DNA of 8,228 bases from assembly GCA_021781935.1 (NCBI GenBank), contig JAJXVW010000021.1, positions 1 through 8,228 of the forward strand. The letters are read 5' to 3'. The translations under genes and the position numbers were made by a program. How positions within the stretch are numbered: position 1 is the stretch's first letter; each line of letters starts with the position of its first letter. Positions 1 to 4,854 of this stretch are shown here, piece after piece. The notes under the pieces were generated by a model. That model was given only the letters and a program-made list of their open reading frames with translations, had not been told where the DNA came from and made no database searches. The stretch comes from a bacterium. GTDB taxonomy: Bacteria > Patescibacteriota > Minisyncoccia > Phycocordibacterales > Phycocordibacteraceae.

Positions 1-105
1 GCGGCCGGCGTTGACGAGGCCGATGCGGTCCTCGCGAACGCCGAGGCCCACCGCTTTTCACTGTCCCGCCATAGGCGCGCGCGCGGCAAGACGTTTCGCG
101 AGTAA
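1..105 (+). CDS. 3' end of an unidentified gene (partial)
   Basis: An open plus-strand frame runs from the first base to a TAA at 103-105, giving a 34-residue C-terminal tail. Most codons begin with G and end in G or C, as in the other genes here, so it looks coding. The tail begins with an acidic/alanine-rich part and ends in a basic run (RHRRARGKTFRE). I do not recognise the family. The minus strand is also open from a GTG at 51-49, but that reading lacks a Shine-Dalgarno site and fits the codon pattern less well. The stop lies 20 bases before the ddl start, so this gene and ddl point the same way. Confidence 0.5.
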   Translation, partial: AAGVDEADAVLANAEAHRFSLSRHRRARGKTFRE

Positions 106-110
106 CGGGG

Positions 111-119
111 TGCTACAAT
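111..119 (+). promoter_or_regulatory. Extended -10 promoter of ddl
   Basis: TGC-TACAAT is an extended -10 element, with TACAAT at 114-119. Only six bases separate it from the ddl ATG at 126, so initiation about seven bases downstream would fall on or next to the start codon. No convincing -35 box or Shine-Dalgarno site is visible. Confidence 0.6.
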
Positions 120-125
120 CTCTCT

Positions 126-1139
126 ATGCAAACCATCGTCGGCGTGCTGCGCGGCGGTCCGAGTCGGGAGCATGAAGTTTCGTTGAAAACCGGCGCGTCG
201 ATTCTCGGCAATCTGTCAGAGGAGCGTTTCCTGGTGCGGGATATCTACATCGACCGGCAGGGCGCGTGGCACGATCGCGGAAGACCCTCGACGCCCGATC
301 GGGTTCTCCGCCAGCTCGACGTGGTGCTCCTCGGACTGCATGGAGAATATGGAGAGGACGGGGAAGTTCAGCGGTTACTTGAACGATTCGGCGTCCGATA
401 CGCAGGAGCTGATTCGTTCGGTTCGTATCTCGCGATGCACAAGCTCATGTCCAAAATGAAGGCGCGCGAGGCGGGGCTCATCACGCCTGAATTCCGATAC
501 ATCGAATCGCAGGATGATATCGATGCGGTTGCGCGCGAAGTGACGCGCTCTTTCCACCAGCCAGTCGTCATAAAGCCGGTCGGATGGGGATCGTCGGTCG
601 GAGTTTCGATCGTCGGAGGGTACGCTCCCATTCGTGAGGCGCTTGAACGCCTCAAGATCGATGGCGCTCGCGGAATCCTCGTCGAGGAATACCTGCGGGG
701 CAAGGAGGCTACCACCGGCGTGATCGAGCAGATGCGCGGGGAGAGGTTGTACGCGCTTCCCTCGATTGAGATTGTCCCGCCGCGAGGAGATTTCTTCTCG
801 TACGCCTCTAAGTATTCGGGAGGAACGCGGGAGATCGTGCCCGGGAACTTTACGCGGGTCGAGGCGGAAGAGCTTGCACGCGCCGCACGGGTCATGCATC
901 GCGCGCTCGGCTTGCGGCACTACTCGCGTTCCGACTTCATCGTGACGCCTCGCGGCATCTACTACCTCGAAACCAACACATTGCCCGGGCTCACGCAGGA
1001 ATCGCTCATGCCGAAGGCCCTCATGGCTGTCGGCATCACGTTGCCGGATTTTCTTTCGCATCTCATCCGCCTGGCGCTCGACCTGGAACCAGCGGCACCA
1101 CATCCGTCGCGGATCGCCGAGCCTTCAGTTTACCGGTAG
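126..1139 (+). CDS. ddl: D-alanine--D-alanine ligase
   Basis: A cytoplasmic ATP-grasp ligase that joins two D-alanines with ATP to make the dipeptide added to UDP-MurNAc-tripeptide in peptidoglycan synthesis. The 337 residues are slightly longer than the usual 300-360 range midpoint, and no part is missing. The N-terminal lobe has the family signature GGPSREHEVSL (10-20, catalytic Glu17 region) and LHGEYGEDG (71-79). The ATP-grasp part has VVIKP (147-151, ATP-binding Lys150), the SSVG loop (156-159), VEEYL (186-190) and the KYSGGT omega-loop region (229-234). The metal-binding residues are seen as SRSDF (Asp270) and ETNTLPGLT (Glu282 and Asn284). The ATG at 126 is chosen because it directly precedes the first beta strand. 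There is no ribosome binding site; a -10 box sits six bases upstream, suggesting a leaderless message. tRNA-Ala follows 22 bases after the TAG stop with no terminator between. Confidence 0.96.
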   Translation: MQTIVGVLRGGPSREHEVSLKTGASILGNLSEERFLVRDIYIDRQGAWHDRGRPSTPDRVLRQLDVVLLGLHGEYGEDGEVQRLLERFGVRYAGADSFGSYLAMHKLMSKMKAREAGLITPEFRYIESQDDIDAVAREVTRSFHQPVVIKPVGWGSSVGVSIVGGYAPIREALERLKIDGARGILVEEYLRGKEATTGVIEQMRGERLYALPSIEIVPPRGDFFSYASKYSGGTREIVPGNFTRVEAEELARAARVMHRALGLRHYSRSDFIVTPRGIYYLETNTLPGLTQESLMPKALMAVGITLPDFLSHLIRLALDLEPAAPHPSRIAEPSVYR

Positions 1140-1143
1140 AGAA

Positions 1144-1152
1144 TGCTAGTAT
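1144..1152 (+). promoter_or_regulatory. Extended -10 promoter of tRNA-Ala(UGC)
   Basis: TGC-TAGTAT, with nine bases between the -10 box and the first tRNA base. The same spacing is seen at the other two alanine tRNA genes in the window. It starts a few bases after the ddl stop, so ddl readthrough is also possible. Confidence 0.5.
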
Positions 1153-1161
1153 TCCGCCTGC

Positions 1162-1234
1162 GGGCCCATAGCTCAGCTGGTAGAGCACCTCATTTGCAAT
1201 GAGGGGGTCAGGAGTTCGAGTCTCCTTGGGTCCA
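1162..1234 (+). tRNA. tRNA-Ala (anticodon UGC)
   Basis: A complete 73-base cloverleaf. The acceptor GGGCCCA pairs with TGGGTCC, including the G3-U70 wobble that alanyl-tRNA synthetase recognises. The D stem is GCTC/GAGC. The anticodon stem CCTCA/TGAGG carries loop TTTGCAA, giving anticodon TGC. The T arm AGGAG-TTCGAGT-CTCCT is canonical. The discriminator is A, followed by CCG, so the CCA tail is not encoded and must be added after transcription. Confidence 0.97.
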
Positions 1235-1301
1235 CCGCGCTCGTTCCGGTCGAGTTCATAGACAACTGAAAGCTGCGTGGTACGCTACCGTAGTAATAAG
1301 C

Positions 1302-2267
1302 ATGAAGCGGTTACCCGAACCGGCTGTAGCAGCAACATTTCTTGCGATCGTGATCCTCGCCGGCGCGCTTGCCTGGCAGGCGGATAAGACGTCCCGCCTC
1401 GCTCAGGGGCTTGCGTCGCTTCGAAGCTCGCTAACCGAAACGAATGCAGCGCTTGCGGAGATAGCGAACGCGGCAAGCTCGACGGCGGCGTCGACGCAGG
1501 CAACCATCTCGGAGCTGTCGCGTCGGGAAACGCAGCTGAGCTCCACTCCTTCTTCGAGCGATGTCCTGCAACATGCGGTCGCAGCTGTGACGCCCGCGGT
1601 CGTCTCAATCGTCGAAAGTAAGGAGGTACCCAAGCTCCAGGTAACCTATGAGAATCCGTTCGGGAACGACCCGAACTTCCAGGGTTTCGGCATCCGCGTT
1701 CCGGTATACCAGCAAGTAGGAACGACGACGCAACAGGTTTCCGCCGGCACCGGATTCTTTGTGACGAGCAACGGCTACATCGTCACCAACAAGCATGTGG
1801 TCCCGGATGCAAATGCGACGTATACCGTGCTGCTTGCGGATGGCGTGCAAAAGAGCGGTACGGTCGTCTGGCGCTCGCCGAACGAAGACCTTGCGATCGT
1901 AAAGATCGCTGGCACCGGGTATGCAACGGTACCGCTCGGGGATTCGTCGACCCTCAAGCTCGGGGAGTCGGTATTTGCGGTAGGAAACGCGCTCGGGCAA
2001 TACAATAATTCGGTTTCCGTGGGAGTCGTCTCGTGACTGAACCGCTCGATTACGGCGTCCGATGCCGTGACCGGCCAGCAGGAAACGCTCACTGGCGTTA
2101 TTCAAACGGATGCCGCGATAAATCCCGGAAACTCAGGCGGTCCGCTCTCGAATCTTGCGGGACAGGCGATCGGCGTGGACGTAGCGACGGCGCAGGGTGC
2201 GCAGAGTGTCGGCTTCGCGCTCCCGATAAACGAGGTAAAAGCAGCATTGGCACAGCTCGGCCTTTGA
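1302..2267 (+). CDS. HtrA/DegP-type serine protease (S1C), split by an in-frame UGA
   Basis: A membrane-anchored trypsin-like protease for envelope protein quality control. Residues 8-25 form one membrane segment, followed by a Ser/Thr/Ala-rich linker (about 30-85). The protease core has the triad His165 (VTNKHVV), Asp196 (NEDLAIVKI) and Ser278 (NPGNSGGPL). The reading frame is 321 codons, but codon 245 (2034-2036) is TGA. The normal stop-to-stop gene therefore ends at 2036 and lacks the catalytic serine; the remainder (2037-2267) stays in the same frame and is fully conserved. HtrA proteins have Gly after VSVGVVS, so TGA replaces GGA by one base. No PDZ domain follows the protease domain, unlike most HtrA proteins. 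There is no clear ribosome binding site before the ATG. Either this is a recent nonsense mutation or assembly error, or the UGA is read through. Family identity is certain; functional status is not. Confidence 0.88.
2034..2036 (+). other. In-frame UGA at a conserved glycine position of the protease
   Basis: The reading is ...[19 protein letters not shown]..., and homologues have VSVGVVSG followed by a similar stretch. The frame is unchanged across the codon, so this is a substitution and not a frameshift. Confidence 0.9.
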
Positions 2268-2282
2268 CGCGCAGGAACGGAC

Positions 2283-2321
2283 AACAGAGGACGCCTCCTG
2301 TAACGGGAGGCGTCCTCTGTT
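2283..2321. terminator. Long perfect hairpin at a convergent junction
   Basis: A 16-bp perfect stem (2283-2298 with 2306-2321) has a seven-base loop TGTAACG. It begins 15 bases after the protease stop and ends 12 bases before the minus-strand tRNA-Pro(CGG) 3' end. It would therefore serve both converging transcripts. Neither side has a real U-tract, so it may act as a transcript 3'-end stabiliser or as a U-tract-independent terminator. Confidence 0.7.
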
Positions 2322-2333
2322 CAAACAGGTCTG

Positions 2334-2404
2334 TCGGGCCGCCGGGAATCGAACCCGGGTTATACGCACCCGAAGCGTACGTAATACCACTATACCACGG
2401 CCCG
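2334..2404 (-). tRNA. tRNA-Pro (anticodon CGG)
   Basis: A 71-base cloverleaf on the minus strand. The acceptor CGGGCCG pairs perfectly with CGGCCCG, giving the C1-G72 pair and A73 discriminator typical of bacterial tRNA-Pro. The anticodon stem TACGC/GCGTA holds loop TTCGGGT, anticodon CGG. The T arm is CCGGG-TTCGATT-CCCGG. The D arm (GTAT-AGTGGTA-TTAC) is short and resembles that of tRNA-Gly. No CCA is encoded (the A73 is followed by CAG). Only one base separates it from the upstream tRNA-Val. Confidence 0.95.
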
Positions 2405-2405
2405 G

Positions 2406-2478
2406 TGGGCGGTACAGGACTCGAACCTGTGACCCCACCCGTGTGAAGGGTGTGCTCTACCAACTGAGCTAACCGCCC
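2406..2478 (-). tRNA. tRNA-Val (anticodon CAC)
   Basis: A 73-base cloverleaf on the minus strand. The acceptor GGGCGGT pairs with ACCGCCC; the D stem is GCTC/GAGC. The anticodon stem CACCC/GGGTG holds loop TTCACAC, anticodon CAC, reading GUG codons. The T arm is ACAGG-TTCGAGT-CCTGT. The discriminator A is followed by CCG, so no full CCA is encoded. It is cotranscribed with tRNA-Pro(CGG). Confidence 0.96.
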
Positions 2479-2493
2479 TCGTGCACAACGCAG

Positions 2494-2502
2494 AGAATAC
2501 CA
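2494..2502 (-). promoter_or_regulatory. Possible internal extended -10 promoter for tRNA-Val/Pro(CGG)
   Basis: On the minus strand, TGG-TATTCT lies 15 bases upstream of the tRNA-Val 5' end. It would let the last two tRNAs be made without tRNA-Pro(GGG). There is no clear -35 box. Confidence 0.4.
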
Positions 2503-2542
2503 GATGCGCGCGCGTTGCGCACTCGCCGCATGAGGAAGCGTG

Positions 2543-2613
2543 TCGGGCCGCCGGGAATCGAACCCGGTCTACATCCACCCCATGGACGCGTACTACCGGT
2601 ATACTACGGCCCG
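2543..2613 (-). tRNA. tRNA-Pro (anticodon GGG)
   Basis: A 71-base cloverleaf on the minus strand with the same acceptor (CGGGCCG/CGGCCCG, C1-G72), A73 and T arm as the nearby tRNA-Pro(CGG). The anticodon stem CGTCC/GGATG includes one G-U pair and holds loop ATGGGGT, anticodon GGG. The D arm GTAT-ACCGGTA-GTAC is again short. No CCA is encoded. It is the first gene of the minus-strand tRNA cluster. Confidence 0.95.
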
Positions 2614-2623
2614 CTGTCCCGGA

Positions 2624-2629
2624 ACTATA
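2624..2629 (-). promoter_or_regulatory. -10 box for the minus-strand tRNA cluster
   Basis: TATAGT on the minus strand ends ten bases before tRNA-Pro(GGG). It stands back to back with the promoter of tRNA-Ala(CGC), forming a compact divergent promoter pair. No -35 match is clear. Confidence 0.45.
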
Positions 2630-2647
2630 CCGTATCGCAAGGCTATA

Positions 2648-2656
2648 TGCTAAAAT
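2648..2656 (+). promoter_or_regulatory. Extended -10 promoter of tRNA-Ala(CGC)
   Basis: TGC-TAAAAT, followed by nine bases and then the first base of the tRNA, the same arrangement as at tRNA-Ala(UGC). Confidence 0.55.
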
Positions 2657-2665
2657 CGCGCGCAC

Positions 2666-2738
2666 GGGCCCTTAGCTCAGTTGGTAGAGCGCGTCATTCG
2701 CATTGACGAGGTCAGGAGTTCGAATCTCCTAGGGTCCA
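2666..2738 (+). tRNA. tRNA-Ala (anticodon CGC)
   Basis: A complete 73-base cloverleaf. The acceptor GGGCCCT pairs with AGGGTCC and includes G3-U70. The anticodon stem CGTCA/TGACG holds loop TTCGCAT, anticodon CGC, which reads only GCG. The T arm AGGAG-TTCGAAT-CTCCT is identical in its stem to that of tRNA-Ala(UGC). The discriminator A is followed by CTTTTCT, so CCA is not encoded and a short U-rich stretch follows directly. Confidence 0.97.
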
Positions 2739-2819
2739 CTTTTCTAAGAGTTACTGATTCGACATAGCTGGCCGCATCGGATCCAATAGGCGCGCTTAAC
2801 CGACTGTTAACGTATGTGA

Positions 2820-2849
2820 TTGACATTATGTTGCTCAACAGGCTATTGT
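2820..2849 (+). promoter_or_regulatory. Sigma-70-like promoter of the 93-aa hypothetical gene
   Basis: A consensus TTGACA (2820-2825) is followed after 18 bases by TATTGT (2844-2849). Predicted initiation near 2856 leaves a leader of about 20 bases with a ribosome binding site. It is the best two-part promoter in the window. Confidence 0.5.
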
Positions 2850-2877
2850 GTTCTTGGTTTGTTCTACGGAGGCATTC

Positions 2878-3159
2878 ATGAACTACCTGGTCGACAAGCA
2901 GCCCTTTGCTCAACCGATCAGTCTTCTCACAGACCTAGTGCTAAGCGTTCACAAGGTGGAAACGGAGGATGACGTCGCAGCAAGATACCTGCTTGACGAG
3001 TTGATCCGTGAGCTGGGCACGAACGTTCAATATCGCATTGAACGGGTTGACTTCGATACTCCCGAATATCCGCTTCCTTACCTACGCTTTTCGAGATCGA
3101 GTGTGTATGGGCTGGAGAAAATAAGGGCAATCGCAGAAACGGAGAGGCGCTTCCGTTGA
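2878..3159 (+). CDS. Hypothetical protein, 93 aa
   Basis: I do not recognise this protein. The ATG at 2878 is chosen over an in-frame ATG 30 bases upstream because GGAGG (2868-2872) lies five bases before it. The protein is soluble and charged, with no membrane segment or signal peptide. A likely amphipathic helix spans about 11-46, followed by a strand-like region (about 50-75) with an FDTPEYPLPYLRF stretch and a basic C-terminal helix ending ETERRFR. It has its own promoter and is closed by a terminator. The surrounding 0.9 kb is richer in AT and holds other unrecognised small frames, so this may be a lineage-specific or acquired gene. Confidence 0.65.
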   Translation: MNYLVDKQPFAQPISLLTDLVLSVHKVETEDDVAARYLLDELIRELGTNVQYRIERVDFDTPEYPLPYLRFSRSSVYGLEKIRAIAETERRFR

Positions 3160-3173
3160 CTTGATGCTCAAGA

Positions 3174-3200
3174 AAAGGCCACGTTAACTACGGGGCCTTT
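3174..3200 (+). terminator. Rho-independent terminator after the 93-aa gene
   Basis: AAAGGCC (3174-3180) pairs with GGCCTTT (3194-3200); the loop contains a further CGT/ACG pairing. The tail CTCTTT is moderately U-rich. It starts 14 bases after the stop codon. Confidence 0.7.
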
Positions 3201-3217
3201 CTCTTTGGGGTATTCGA

Positions 3218-3455
3218 ATGCGTATCATACTAGCTGGGCATTCGGGGATAAGCAAAAAAGACAATAATCAACTCAATAAATGCGCACCTGCCCGAAGGAG
3301 TTTCGGCGCGAGCATATTTTGCAGAAGATGAAATTCATCCGGACGTGGACCTTTATCGTTCGAACGATCTAAGCGCGATATGGTCCACAGAGGGCTGCGC
3401 CGCTTCGGTTTGTCATTCAGCGGTCTCGCATGGTAGTGTCACTGCCGGTTACTGA
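3218..3455 (+). pseudogene. Possible frameshifted P-loop-like reading frame
   Basis: From the ATG at 3218 the frame reads MRIILAGHSGISKK, resembling the first strand and P-loop of a nucleoside-kinase-like NTPase. It then degenerates and stops at 3329-3331. Skipping one A in the run of six (3254-3259) joins a second open frame that continues to TGA at 3453-3455 with protein-like sequence (for example AEDEIHPDVDLYRSNDL). The composite is 78 residues, much shorter than any kinase. There is no ribosome binding site. It may be a decayed gene, a sequencing error, or a chance pair of frames. The assignment is inference from a short motif. Confidence 0.3.
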
Positions 3456-3466
3456 GGAGAGAGACC

Positions 3467-3640
3467 ATGGTGAAGCATCGAGGCGCTCGCCGTCGCCAAA
3501 AACGCGCGCAAATGAAACTCGTACGAGGCAGGAGCCCGGTCAAGGCGACTGCGAATACGGCGAAGAGCGGTAGTACCGTTGCGATTCTGAGAACCCCAAG
3601 GAGCAGGAAACGCGCGAAGCAGCACGCTCTCGCCACCTGA
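3467..3640 (+). CDS. Small, very basic hypothetical protein, 57 aa
   Basis: The start ATG at 3467 follows a purine-rich GAGGAGAGAG (from 3454), a good ribosome binding site. The product has 18 Lys/Arg and no Asp or Glu, with basic ends (RRRQKR at 8-13; RSRKRAK at 45-51) and a Ser/Thr/Ala-rich middle. This composition is that of a small nucleic-acid-binding or ribosome-associated protein, but I recognise no family, so the role is inference. A strong terminator follows 22 bases after the stop, supporting a real transcript end. No membrane segment is present. Confidence 0.55.
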   Translation: MVKHRGARRRQKRAQMKLVRGRSPVKATANTAKSGSTVAILRTPRSRKRAKQHALAT

Positions 3641-3662
3641 CTACCTAGCGCGCCATGACATT

Positions 3663-3690
3663 AAAAGGCGGCGTTACGACGCCGCCTTTT
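3663..3690 (+). terminator. Strong rho-independent terminator
   Basis: An 11-bp stem AAAAGGCGGCG/CGCCGCCTTTT (3663-3673 with 3680-3690) has loop TTACGA, and a T-A pair can extend it to 12 bp. The A-run and T-run flank the stem, so it can work in both directions. It separates the 57-aa gene from the membrane gene pair. Confidence 0.85.
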
Positions 3691-3736
3691 GCTTCGTCGC
3701 GCAGCTCAGGCCTCGGAAGGTCGTGCCTGGCTGCGA

Positions 3737-3742
3737 TATAGT
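3737..3742 (+). promoter_or_regulatory. Possible -10 box of the membrane gene pair
   Basis: TATAGT lies 20 bases before the ATG at 3763. There is no clear -35 box or Shine-Dalgarno site, so the leader would be short. Confidence 0.4.
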
Positions 3743-3762
3743 AAACGCGTTCGGCCCTATCT

Positions 3763-4164
3763 ATGAATATCACCTGGCTCACGAGATTCATGAGTGATCG
3801 TGCGATATGGGAAGGAAGATATGCGGATCTCTGGAGCATTCCGCATGTGATTTCCGGCATGCTCGTCGCGTTCGCGCTCCTCGGGCTTGAGATCGATTTC
3901 TGGCAGGGGCTCGGCGTGAGCGTTCTTGTCGCCATAGCGTGGGAGCTATTCGAACGATTCACGGGGCTTTCTTCCACTGAATTCCTTACGAATAGCATTG
4001 CCGACCTGCTGTTTGCGCAGATCGGATTCATAACCGGGTATGCGCTCCTGCGCGGACTGCGGCATGAGCGCGCGATGAACGTCGCCTGGGCCCTGCTCAT
4101 CGTATTCATCGCCTGCGTCATCCTCGGCTGCATATCGTACACGTACTATCGCCGCATGCCATGA
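3763..4164 (+). CDS. VanZ/DUF2238-like integral membrane protein
   Basis: A 133-residue protein with about four membrane segments (roughly 28-45, 48-64, 78-98 and 105-126). The arrangement resembles small VanZ/DUF2238-type membrane proteins: a His near the first segment (WSIPHVISG, 24-32), WELFE at the end of the second, and NSIADLLFAQIGFITGY as the third, with an Asp in the middle. The biochemical function of such proteins is unknown. Its stop overlaps the next start (ATGA, 4161-4164), so it is translationally coupled to a PAP2 phosphatase and may share a lipid or cell-envelope role. The family call is by motif resemblance only. Confidence 0.6.
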   Translation: MNITWLTRFMSDRAIWEGRYADLWSIPHVISGMLVAFALLGLEIDFWQGLGVSVLVAIAWELFERFTGLSSTEFLTNSIADLLFAQIGFITGYALLRGLRHERAMNVAWALLIVFIACVILGCISYTYYRRMP

Positions 4165-4742
4165 CTCGCGGAATGCTTCTCATCGCCCTCCTCGTTCTCG
4201 TGTTAGCAAGCTTTTCTTTGTATATTCCGCTGAATCGGGGTCGCGCGAAGTACTATCTCGCCACCTCCCTTGATGCGCGCATCCCGCTCATGCCGGCATT
4301 CATCGTGGCGTATCTTGCGCTTATGCCGTTCGTTGGCTTTGCGCTCATCGTCGCGCTTCGGACGCCGTACGCGGCGCCACTGTACCTCGCGCTCATCATC
4401 GGGGTGCTTGGCGCGTCTTTGACGCGCTATTTCATACACGGCGGAATCCGGCAGCCGGAAATCCGCCGCCGAGACGTCTTTAGCAGGCTCGTGCATTGGC
4501 TCTATCGCCATGACGATCGCGCGCATACGTTTCCAAGCTCGCACGTGCTCATATCCCTCACGACCGGTTACTTTCTCGCGCTCGCGTTTCCGCTCTGGGC
4601 ATTTCCTATCTGGATAGCGGCCGGGCTAATTGCGCTGTCGACGCTCTTCGTGAAGCAACACTATCTTGTCGACGTCGTGGGAGGCGCAGCGTTTGCTGTC
4701 GCGGCGATCTATTGCGCCGGTCTCATCCTCGTGAACGTGTAG
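4161..4742 (+). CDS. PAP2-superfamily phosphatase (membrane)
   Basis: A 193-residue integral membrane protein with about six membrane segments. The family motifs are FPSSH (124-128, His128 as general acid) and STLFVKQHYLVD (160-171), where His167 is the expected nucleophile and Asp171 supports it. The usual Arg after the Ser is Thr161, and the KxxxxxxRP motif is weak, both as in the PAP2/Aur1-like branch with KQHYxxD. These enzymes remove or transfer phosphate on lipid substrates such as phosphatidate or polyprenyl pyrophosphate; the substrate here cannot be told. In this arrangement, dephosphorylation of undecaprenyl pyrophosphate is possible but unproven. Its start overlaps the previous stop by four bases. 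Confidence 0.85.
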   Translation: MTRGMLLIALLVLVLASFSLYIPLNRGRAKYYLATSLDARIPLMPAFIVAYLALMPFVGFALIVALRTPYAAPLYLALIIGVLGASLTRYFIHGGIRQPEIRRRDVFSRLVHWLYRHDDRAHTFPSSHVLISLTTGYFLALAFPLWAFPIWIAAGLIALSTLFVKQHYLVDVVGGAAFAVAAIYCAGLILVNV

Positions 4743-4762
4743 CATTCCTCCGTAAAATGCGG

Positions 4763-4768
4763 TTAAAT
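4763..4768 (+). promoter_or_regulatory. -10 box of tRNA-Ala(GGC)
   Basis: TTAAAT is followed by nine bases before the tRNA start, the same spacing as for the other alanine tRNAs. A second TAAAAT at 4753-4758 is an alternative. Confidence 0.45.
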
Positions 4769-4777
4769 GGTGCGCAC

Positions 4778-4853
4778 GGGCTCGTAGCTCAGCTGGTAGA
4801 GCACCTCCATGGCATGGAGGGGGTCAGGGGTTCAAGTCCCCTCGAGTCCACCA
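4778..4853 (+). tRNA. tRNA-Ala (anticodon GGC), CCA encoded
   Basis: A complete cloverleaf. The acceptor GGGCTCG pairs with CGAGTCC with G3-U70. The anticodon stem CCTCC/GGAGG holds loop ATGGCAT, anticodon GGC. The T arm is AGGGG-TTCAAGT-CCCCT. A73 is at 4850 and is followed by CCA, the only encoded CCA among the six tRNA genes. Confidence 0.97.
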
Positions 4854-4854
4854 A

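Noticed and set aside
1..51. Minus-strand gene starting with GTG at 51
   Set aside because: The plus frame fits the codon pattern better and no ribosome binding site precedes the GTG, though so short a piece cannot fully exclude it.
375..1103. Long minus-strand open frames inside ddl
   Set aside because: They are antisense to a clearly conserved gene and show no family motifs; high GC leaves such frames open.
1271..1296. Promoter just before the protease gene (TACGCT or TAGTAA)
   Set aside because: Matches are weak and overlapping; none stands out enough to annotate.
2033..2267. Genome-wide UGA=Gly code (SR1/Gracilibacteria type)
   Set aside because: TGA is used as a stop at tightly overlapping gene ends (atpF/atpH and the VanZ-like/PAP2 pair), and no other in-frame TGA is seen in the conserved genes here.
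2033..2706. Frames over the tRNA cluster giving GPPGIEPGL-type or RRFELLT-type peptides
   Set aside because: These are translations of tRNA genes, a well-known source of false proteins.
2666..3690. Genomic island with tRNA att site
   Set aside because: No repeat of the tRNA-Ala(CGC) 3' end and no integrase were found downstream; only the composition is suggestive.
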